A stretch of 11,242 nucleotides of DNA from Candidatus Magasanikbacteria bacterium CG10_big_fil_rev_8_21_14_0_10_36_16 (GTDB lineage Bacteria; Patescibacteriota; Patescibacteriia; Magasanikbacterales; UBA922). Numbering within the stretch: position 1 is the first letter of the stretch; each line of letters starts with the position of its first letter. Below the pieces are notes generated by a model. That model did not search any database. It saw only the letters and a list, made by a program, of their open reading frames with translations, and was not told the origin of the DNA. A program made the position numbers and the translations under genes. The DNA lies in contig PFBU01000001.1 of NCBI GenBank assembly GCA_002773185.1, positions 1-11,242 on the forward strand. Direction: 5' to 3'. This document shows positions 6,421-11,242 of this stretch, piece by piece.

Positions 6421-6717
6421 TTAACTCAATCCAGGTATATTTGGTAGTCCACCCATTTCTTTCATTTTCATAGCCATGACACGTTGCATTTTTTTGAGAG
6501 CATCAGAGTGTGCATCTTTGAAAGAAGATTCTAATTTAGATTTTTTACCAACTTCTAACATATCTTCAGAAACACTTACATTGGTAATTTCTAGATTGCC
6601 GTTCATAGTCAATTCTACGCCATTGGATTTGGTAGTAATACTTTCTTCTGCAAGTTTACTTTGCATTTCTTTGGCTTGATCACGAAGATCTTTGAATTGT
6701 TTTAGTTTGTTAAACAT
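6421..6717 (-). CDS. ybaB: YbaB/EbfC nucleoid-associated protein
   Basis: This small DNA-binding protein forms dimers and coats the nucleoid. Its 98 residues match the family. The first helix is basic and charged (MFNKLKQFKDLRDQAKEMQSKL, about 1-22). The middle is the usual beta region, NGVELTMNGNLEITNVSV (32-49). A second helix follows (about 60-90). The C terminus GGLPNIPGLS is characteristic. The gene lies directly upstream of recR, a widespread pairing usually seen as dnaX-ybaB-recR; here dnaB takes the upstream place. An AT-rich -10-like TATAAT on the minus strand at 6781-6776 could serve as its own promoter, but no good -35 box is visible. No Shine-Dalgarno sequence precedes the ATG. 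Confidence 0.94.
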   Translation of the reverse strand: MFNKLKQFKDLRDQAKEMQSKLAEESITTKSNGVELTMNGNLEITNVSVSEDMLEVGKKSKLESSFKDAHSDALKKMQRVMAMKMKEMGGLPNIPGLS

Positions 6718-6790
6718 ACAAGTTTTTGATTAATGTTTTATTAATTAAAGAAAAAATTTTTATAATTAAAATTTTATTATATAAAGTATA

Positions 6791-6883
6791 AGCTTGAAAG
6801 GCTTAAAATGCCAGAAAGGCTTGTGAGTTATTTTTTATATTATAGCCTTTTAAGCCTTTTCGGCTTTTCAAGCATTTCGAGCC
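6791..6883. repeat. AGGCTT-rich inverted repeat between dnaB and ybaB
   Basis: Arms at 6791-6822 and 6852-6883 are complementary at 25 of 32 positions, with several further G-U pairs possible, over a 29-nt loop. Each arm consists of degenerate short units: GAAAGGCTT occurs exactly at 6796-6804 and 6814-6822, with AAGCCTTTT-like forms in the right arm. The right arm ends 3 bp from the dnaB stop codon, so the element is the dnaB 3' untranslated region. No T-run follows in the dnaB direction, so it is not a textbook terminator for dnaB. Confidence 0.75.
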
Positions 6884-6886
6884 TTT

Positions 6887-8281
6887 TTATTCTTGACTTT
6901 CGTAAGTCGTATTGGTATCAAGATTTTTGAAAGAGGTACGTGCTTCATCAAAGAAAGTACGGACGACGCCGGTTGGTCCATTTCTATGTTTGGCGATATG
7001 AATTTCTGCAAGATGTCTCTCATCGGGAGGTATATCTTCTAGACGGTAATTTCTATCAACTGCTTTACGATATAGAAACATTACGATGTCAGCATCTTGT
7101 TCAATACTACCAGATTCACGTAGATGTGACAACTTTGGGATGGCTGGTTTGCTTTGCTCTACAGCACGAGAAAGCTGGGAAAGAGCAATAACCGGAATAT
7201 TGAGTTCACGAGCAATACCTTTTAAGTTTCTACTAATGACTGCCACTTCTTGTACACGGTTGCTACTATTTTTGTCATTATGGGATTCCATCAACTGCAT
7301 ATAGTCAATCACAATCATACCAAGCCCATGCTCGGCTTGTAGGCGTCTGGCTTTAGTTCTGATTTGCATCACATTGTTGCCAGGTGTGTCGTCAATATAA
7401 ATTGGCGCTTCGGAAAGTACACCCATGGCATGTCCAATACGTGGAAAATCATCGCTATCTGGTTTGTCAGACAAATTGCCAGTTCTCATTTTCCACAAGT
7501 CAATACCAGCTTCAGCACAAAGCATTCTGTCTACCAGCTGTTCCTTGCTCATTTCAAGAGAAAAGAAGCCTACAGGAACTTTGTATTTGGTCGCAGCGTG
7601 TCTAGCAATGTCTAGAGCAAAAGAAGTCTTACCAACAGATGGACGGGCAGCCAAAATTATTAAGTCAGATTTTTGGAAACCACCTAGGAGTTCATCCAGT
7701 TTGGTAATACCACTTGCTACACCGCGGAGCTTACCTTTTTCTTTGTGTAATTCGTCAATACGTTCAAAAGCCGTACTCAAAATACCACGAATAGAAACAA
7801 AAGTTTGTTTCATGTGTTTTTGGGTAATACCGTAGAGTTGTTGTTGGGCTTGGTCTAATAGCTGATCAACATCGTCAACGTCTTCTTGGTAGCCAAGTTT
7901 GGAAATTTCGTGAGCAGAATGCAAAAGTTGTCTAAGGGTAGATTTTCTTTTGATGATTTCAGCATACTGAACAATGTGTGAAGCAGTTGGTACGGAGTTG
8001 GAAAGTTCTATCAGATAACTTTTGCCACCACAGCTTTCTAGTAGTTTTTTTTCTTCTAGTCTATTGGCTACAGTCAAGACATCCAACGGTTCATTTTTTT
8101 GGTAAAGTTCTACCATTATTTCGTAAATATAAGAATGAGCACGTTTGTAAAAATCAGATTCACTAATAATATCAGAGACTTTGAGCATGGCATCTTTGTC
8201 AATCAAAATAGAACCCAAAAGTGATTTTTCGGCTTCAATATTTTGTGGTGGTATTTTTTCTAGTTGAGTTATGTCGGGCAT
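6887..8281 (-). CDS. dnaB: Replicative DNA helicase DnaB
   Basis: DnaB is the hexameric 5'-3' helicase that opens the replication fork and recruits primase. The 464 residues match the usual length. The N-terminal domain spans about 8-150 (PPQNIEAEKSLLGSIL at 11-26). A linker precedes the RecA-like domain at about 185-460. Motifs: Walker A ARPSVGKT (212-219), FFSLEMSKEQLVDRML (239-254), Walker B MIVIDYMQLM (322-331, D326), IALSQLSRAVEQ (365-376), LRESGSIEQDADIVMFLYR (387-405) and KHRNGPTG (431-438). No intein or insertion is present. The ATG at 8281 starts the conserved N terminus and has no Shine-Dalgarno sequence. It is the first gene of the minus-strand dnaB-ybaB-recR cluster and diverges from the glycosyltransferase gene. 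Confidence 0.98.
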   Translation of the reverse strand: MPDITQLEKIPPQNIEAEKSLLGSILIDKDAMLKVSDIISESDFYKRAHSYIYEIMVELYQKNEPLDVLTVANRLEEKKLLESCGGKSYLIELSNSVPTASHIVQYAEIIKRKSTLRQLLHSAHEISKLGYQEDVDDVDQLLDQAQQQLYGITQKHMKQTFVSIRGILSTAFERIDELHKEKGKLRGVASGITKLDELLGGFQKSDLIILAARPSVGKTSFALDIARHAATKYKVPVGFFSLEMSKEQLVDRMLCAEAGIDLWKMRTGNLSDKPDSDDFPRIGHAMGVLSEAPIYIDDTPGNNVMQIRTKARRLQAEHGLGMIVIDYMQLMESHNDKNSSNRVQEVAVISRNLKGIARELNIPVIALSQLSRAVEQSKPAIPKLSHLRESGSIEQDADIVMFLYRKAVDRNYRLEDIPPDERHLAEIHIAKHRNGPTGVVRTFFDEARTSFKNLDTNTTYESQE

Positions 8282-8284
8282 GGG

Positions 8285-8330
8285 ACGCAGATTTACACGG
8301 ATTATTTAAAACGCGGATGGACACTGATTT
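8285..8330. repeat. Two diverged 20-bp direct repeat units (ACGCRGATNNACACNGATT)
   Basis: Units at 8285-8304 and 8311-8330 match at 16 of 20 positions with a 26-bp period, directly before the dnaB start. Related fragments occur at 2089-2104 (GATTACACTGATTATT) and 3104-3117 (GGATTACATTGATT). This is a degenerate dispersed intergenic repeat. Confidence 0.6.
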
Positions 8331-8346
8331 TCTTTTTTGCTTTGTT

Positions 8347-8375
8347 ATATTACCGTAGATTGGTAAGAAGTTCAA
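8347..8375 (-). promoter_or_regulatory. Possible dnaB promoter
   Basis: On the minus strand, TTGAAC (8375-8370) and TAATAT (8352-8347) are spaced 17 bp apart. Transcription would start near 8340 and give a leader of about 59 nt that includes the diverged direct repeats. The -10 is imperfect, so this is tentative. Confidence 0.4.
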
Positions 8376-8456
8376 GGTAAAATTTTCATAATTTGTTACT
8401 ATAATGTGCTTAAGGTGTTAACAAGATTTCGCAGTAATAAATGAAGCATTGATTTT

Positions 8457-8485
8457 TTGCTGAGTTGTGGTAATATCAGTATAAG
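8457..8485 (+). promoter_or_regulatory. Possible promoter for the GT4 glycosyltransferase gene
   Basis: TTGCTG (8457-8462) and TATAAG (8480-8485) are separated by 17 bp. The expected start near 8492 is only about 3 nt before the ATG, which would give a leaderless or nearly leaderless mRNA. A second candidate -10, TATAAT at 8400-8405, has no good -35 and would give a leader of about 83 nt. Confidence 0.45.
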
Positions 8486-8494
8486 CTTTTATTT

Positions 8495-9667
8495 ATGAAA
8501 ATTTGTTTAATACACAATTTGTACGAACCATATGCTAGGGGTGGAGCTGAACAAGTAGTGAAAACGACTATTGATTTTTTGTTGTCCAAAGGTCATGAAG
8601 TCGTACTTATCACTTCCACACCGGATAAAATAGAAGTTGTAGAAAATGGTAATTTAATAATTTATCGTCTAAAGCAAAAAAATATTTTTGTTTTTCTTGA
8701 TTTGCACAAACATAATTTGTTTGGCAAATTTGTTTGGCATATTTTTGATATGTTTAATTTTGACATGGCAAAAAGGATCAAAAATATTTTACAACAAGAA
8801 AAACCAGAAGTAGTACATACTCACAATCTGATGGGTTTGAGTTTCCTTATTCCACGAGAAATTAGAAAATTGAAAATAAAACATATCCATACTGTACATG
8901 ATGTACAATTGGTTGAACCAAGTGGAATTATTTTAAAAGCAAATGAAAAGTCATGGCGTTATTGTGGCTGGTTGATGAAATTACATATTTTGGTGATGAG
9001 GAGTTTGGTTGGTTCACCAGATGTAGTAATTTCGCCTTCACAATTTCTGTTAAATTTTTATAAAGAAAAAGGTTTTTTTGTAAAGTCAAAATTGGAAGTA
9101 TTGGTCAATCCACTCACTTTTAGTTTACCAACTGATTTTAATAAAGAACAATATAACGGTTTTAATTTTCTTTATCTTGGACAAATAGAAAAACACAAAG
9201 GAATTTTTGAATTGTTGGAAGCTTTCAAAAATATTAAAAACGCCAAATTACATGTTGTTGGAGACGGTTCTTGTCTCAAAGAATTGGAAAGCAAATTTCA
9301 AAATTTAGACAATATAGTTTTTTATGGGCGCAAAGATAGGCAAGAATTACCAAATATTTTTGCCAAAATGGATATGACAATTTTCCCGTCAATTTGTTAT
9401 GAAAATTATCCAGCTGTAATTTTTGAGAGTTTTTATTTTTCTGTTCCAGTGTTGGCTAGTAATCATTCGTCTCTTTCCGAGTTTATAAAAGTAGGGGAGA
9501 ATGGTTGGCTTTTTGATATAGAAAAAGAAAATGATTTGTTAGAAAAAATGCAGTGGTGTCTAAAAAATAAAATAGACATCCAAAAGATGTCTCTTAATTT
9601 TGATAATAATACTTTGAAAAAAAATAGTGAGAACTATTTTGTGGAGTTGCTGAATTTGTATAAATAG
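8495..9667 (+). CDS. Family 4 glycosyltransferase (GT-B fold)
   Basis: This 390-residue cytoplasmic or membrane-associated enzyme transfers a sugar from a nucleotide-sugar donor to an acceptor, most likely a lipid-linked or surface glycan. The N-terminal Rossmann half starts MKICLIHNLYEPYARGGAEQ, with the Gly-Gly loop at 16-17, and includes VVHTHNLMGL (106-115) and HTVHDV (132-137). The C-terminal donor-binding half has FLYLGQIEKHKGIFELLEAF (225-244), VVGDGS (254-259), IVFYGRK (274-280) and the family 4 E-x7-E motif in ENYPAVIFE (E303, E311). The tail carries GENGWLFD (334-341). The length is normal. Donor and acceptor cannot be told from the sequence. It stands alone, diverging from dnaB. 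With the sugar-phosphate transferase at 3359 and the membrane protein at 9962 it adds to an envelope glycan theme, but these genes are not one operon. Confidence 0.93.
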   Translation: MKICLIHNLYEPYARGGAEQVVKTTIDFLLSKGHEVVLITSTPDKIEVVENGNLIIYRLKQKNIFVFLDLHKHNLFGKFVWHIFDMFNFDMAKRIKNILQQEKPEVVHTHNLMGLSFLIPREIRKLKIKHIHTVHDVQLVEPSGIILKANEKSWRYCGWLMKLHILVMRSLVGSPDVVISPSQFLLNFYKEKGFFVKSKLEVLVNPLTFSLPTDFNKEQYNGFNFLYLGQIEKHKGIFELLEAFKNIKNAKLHVVGDGSCLKELESKFQNLDNIVFYGRKDRQELPNIFAKMDMTIFPSICYENYPAVIFESFYFSVPVLASNHSSLSEFIKVGENGWLFDIEKENDLLEKMQWCLKNKIDIQKMSLNFDNNTLKKNSENYFVELLNLYK

Positions 9668-9720
9668 TTTGTATATTTTAAGACTGTTTTTATTAAGAAC
9701 ACACTTTAGATACTATACTT

Positions 9721-9770
9721 ACTTTTTGTCACCAACCTGCCTGCCGGCAGGCAGGAAAGTAACAAAAAGT
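9721..9770. repeat. 50-bp GC-rich palindromic repeat
   Basis: The core CCTGCCTGCCGGCAGGCAGG (9736-9755) is a perfect 20-bp palindrome of 80% G+C in an AT-rich genome. It is framed by ACTTTTTGT (9721-9729) and ACAAAAAGT (9762-9770). Over the full 25-bp arms 21 of 25 positions are complementary. This looks like a REP-type mobile palindrome. A small open frame running through it (9669-9872) is best read as non-genic. Confidence 0.85.
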
Positions 9771-9771
9771 G

Positions 9772-9853
9772 TTGAGGGGAAAGAACTCGCCTGTGTTGCC
9801 AGTTGCGAAATAATCATTGGCAAACAACGGGGCTCAGACAGCTTTCCCCTCAA
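9772..9853. repeat. Inverted repeat TTGAGGGGAAAG ... CTTTCCCCTCAA
   Basis: TTGAGGGGAAAG (9772-9783) and CTTTCCCCTCAA (9842-9853) form a perfect 12-bp inverted repeat around a 58-nt interior. The interior contains a second short inverted pair (TTGCCA near 9799 and TGGCAA near 9819). It abuts the GC palindrome, so 9721-9853 may be one composite element. G+C content is higher than in the flanks. Confidence 0.75.
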
Positions 9854-9910
9854 ACTCTCCATGATTATTTAAAAACATAATAATCATTTAGATAAAGTAG
9901 TTAATAAAAT

Positions 9911-9944
9911 AAAAATAACCAACTTTAGATTCGGTTATTTTTTT
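9911..9944 (+). terminator. Bidirectional terminator between convergent genes
   Basis: A 10-bp stem pairs aaaaataacc (9911-9920) with ggttattttt (9933-9942) over a 12-nt loop, with T-rich sequence following on both strands. It sits between the GT4 gene and the opposite-strand membrane protein gene and can serve both. Confidence 0.85.
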
Positions 9945-9961
9945 GAAATCATTATATGTGA

Positions 9962-11242
9962 TTATTTCAAAATATATTCATAGACCCAAATTTTACCACC
10001 GTCTAGTTCCCACCAGTTGTCGGCATCTATCTTGGCATCATCACGAATCTGGGCAGCTGGGCTCCAGTAGTCGGTGTGGATGAAATAAGCTTTTTTGACA
10101 CCAGCAAATCTCATCGCTTCTTCCATAGGTTTCCTCTCAGCTTTGATATAAGCCATTTGTCGGAAATATTGGTAGAGTGGACCACCAGTTGGAATAGAAT
10201 AAAAATATTGTAAACCTTCCTTAGTATTCAAATAACCACCAAATCCAAATTCCTCTAAGGCTGCTGTGGCTACAGCCTGGTTGGTGAGTACTATATAATC
10301 TTTTTGATTATTATTTCTATCAGTAATAAATTTGACAGCAAGCAAATCTGCTTTTCTTAGATTTTGTCCAGTGTAGAGTGAAATATTGTCACGAGTTGGA
10401 TAAGTAAAAAACCAGGAAAGCAAAAGCATTATTGCTAATAAAATAGAAATGATTATTTGCCAGATTTTTTGCTGTTTTATTTTGAGAAATATTTCTCTAA
10501 GCGCAATAATAAAAAAAGGCAAAAATAAAATTAAACTTAAATCAAGTAATCTGGTGCCATACAATTTTTGGTCATAAGAAATAACGTCTTTGAATTGGAT
10601 AGAAGTAATAATCAAGAAGGATGAAATGAGGAGAGCGGAAAAGGTACTGAGGAAAAAATAGCTGATGTTTTTTTTGTATTTTTTAATTGCTAGAAAAACA
10701 CCTAGTATAATAATTATTATCATCAGTGGCTTCAAAATATCACGATAATAGTAGAGAAGTTTCAATAATTTAGGACCGCGTTCAATGAAGATATAGTGTG
10801 GTCTGGCAAAAATAGAAAAAAAGTTTTGGAGATTGAGAAAAGTATTTTGCAAAACTAATGAACCTTTGTTTAATATAGAATTTAGATAAAGGGCTATGGG
10901 AACGGTAAAAGTCAAAACAAAAATATATATGGGATAAAATATTTTTTTGAGATGGTTATCTATTTTTTTGTGGACAATAGATGATAAATAAATAACAAAC
11001 ATGGGTAGACCGATGATAGGGTGAATGGCAATATTTAGTATATTGATTAGGATGCCAAAAATATTGGTGTGTAAATTGTCGTGTTGGTTTTCATACCAAA
11101 TCCAAGAGGTAATAACTAATGACATGAGTAATGCTAAGTTGTTTGGTGTAGTGAAGATAAAAAAGTTGAGAGGGATAAGTGAAACTAAAAGTAAAGCTGG
11201 AAATATTTTCTTTTTGAAATTATTTTTTATCAGAGCAAAATA
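9962..11242 (-). CDS. Polytopic membrane protein with C-terminal extracytoplasmic domain, GT-C-like (5' end outside window)
   Basis: The frame runs from the stop at 9964-9962 through the ATG at 11125 and stays open to base 11242, adding 39 codons that read as membrane protein (ending TTPNNLALL before Met). The start is therefore beyond the window. About 426 residues are visible. The N-terminal two thirds has roughly eight to nine hydrophobic helices with short loops, as in GT-C lipid-linked sugar transferases. The C-terminal part, about 140 residues, is hydrophilic and ends GGKIWVYEYILK. It includes the stretches AALEEFGFGGYLNTKEG, YSIPTGGPLYQYF and VKKAYFIHTDYWSP. I cannot name the family. 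The acidic loop normally diagnostic of GT-C enzymes would lie in the missing N terminus. Glycosyltransferase or polymer-handling function is inference from topology and from the neighbouring glycan genes. Confidence 0.8.
   Translation of the reverse strand, partial: YFALIKNNFKKKIFPALLLVSLIPLNFFIFTTPNNLALLMSLVITSWIWYENQHDNLHTNIFGILINILNIAIHPIIGLPMFVIYLSSIVHKKIDNHLKKIFYPIYIFVLTFTVPIALYLNSILNKGSLVLQNTFLNLQNFFSIFARPHYIFIERGPKLLKLLYYYRDILKPLMIIIIILGVFLAIKKYKKNISYFFLSTFSALLISSFLIITSIQFKDVISYDQKLYGTRLLDLSLILFLPFFIIALREIFLKIKQQKIWQIIISILLAIMLLLSWFFTYPTRDNISLYTGQNLRKADLLAVKFITDRNNNQKDYIVLTNQAVATAALEEFGFGGYLNTKEGLQYFYSIPTGGPLYQYFRQMAYIKAERKPMEEAMRFAGVKKAYFIHTDYWSPAAQIRDDAKIDADNWWELDGGKIWVYEYILK

Noticed and set aside
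7425..7835. A 136-codon plus-strand open frame opposite dnaB, with several other long antisense frames.
   Set aside because: They are reading-frame shadows of dnaB, whose minus-strand product is full length and conserved. They show no features of their own.
8282..8494. A replication origin between divergent dnaB and the glycosyltransferase gene.
   Set aside because: No DnaA-box cluster (TTATNCACA) or dnaA/dnaN neighbours are seen. The spacer is explained by decayed repeats and promoters.
9669..9872. A 67-codon open frame after the GT4 gene.
   Set aside because: It starts at a TTG and is formed by the GC palindrome and adjoining inverted repeat. The LPAGR peptide is the translated palindrome, not a domain.

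Overview
The window is AT-rich bacterial chromosome (roughly a third G+C by eye) with compact single-copy genes, an A/T-rich codon bias and the standard genetic code (one TGA and otherwise TAA/TAG stops, no in-frame TGA). The overall style suggests a member of the candidate phyla radiation (Patescibacteria). The reasons are a strongly divergent Clp ATPase, no Shine-Dalgarno sequence in front of any of the eight readable starts, short housekeeping proteins, and spacers filled with decayed short repeats and a GC-rich palindrome. This assignment is inference from style; no marker here fixes the phylum.

Layout. Bases 1-2063 (+) hold most of a Clp/Hsp100 AAA+ protein that is open at the left edge. 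A terminator and a strong promoter follow, then a stand-alone VanW-domain gene (2201-3103, +) closed by its own terminator. After about 255 bp of terminator, decayed repeat and promoter come a polyprenyl-phosphate sugar-1-phosphate transferase (3359-4429, +), a spacer with a symmetric TACGAA/TTCGTA inverted repeat, and a membrane-anchored DUF192 protein (4606-5070, +). Ribosomal protein L21 (rplU, 5178-5492, +) has its own consensus promoter, a 70-nt leader and a bidirectional terminator. On the minus strand a DNA replication/repair cluster reads dnaB (8281-6887), ybaB (6717-6421), recR (6295-5693), with imperfect hairpin-forming repeats in both spacers. A GT4 glycosyltransferase (8495-9667, +) diverges from dnaB. 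It converges, over a repeat-rich spacer and a bidirectional terminator, on a polytopic membrane protein (9962 to beyond 11242, -) that is open at the right edge.

How the genes fit together. Two themes alternate. The first is the cell envelope: lipid-linked sugar transfer, a GT4 glycosyltransferase, a GT-C-like membrane protein, VanW and DUF192. The second is information processing: L21, DnaB, YbaB and RecR. Apart from dnaB-ybaB-recR, most genes look like separate transcription units with their own promoters and terminators.

I see no phage, CRISPR, toxin-antitoxin or transposase genes and no tRNA or rRNA. The most unusual content is the Clp protein: its first ATPase ring looks dead and both substrate-gripping pore loops are altered. 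Next come the several distinct families of intergenic inverted repeats. I did not find a clear new multi-gene system.
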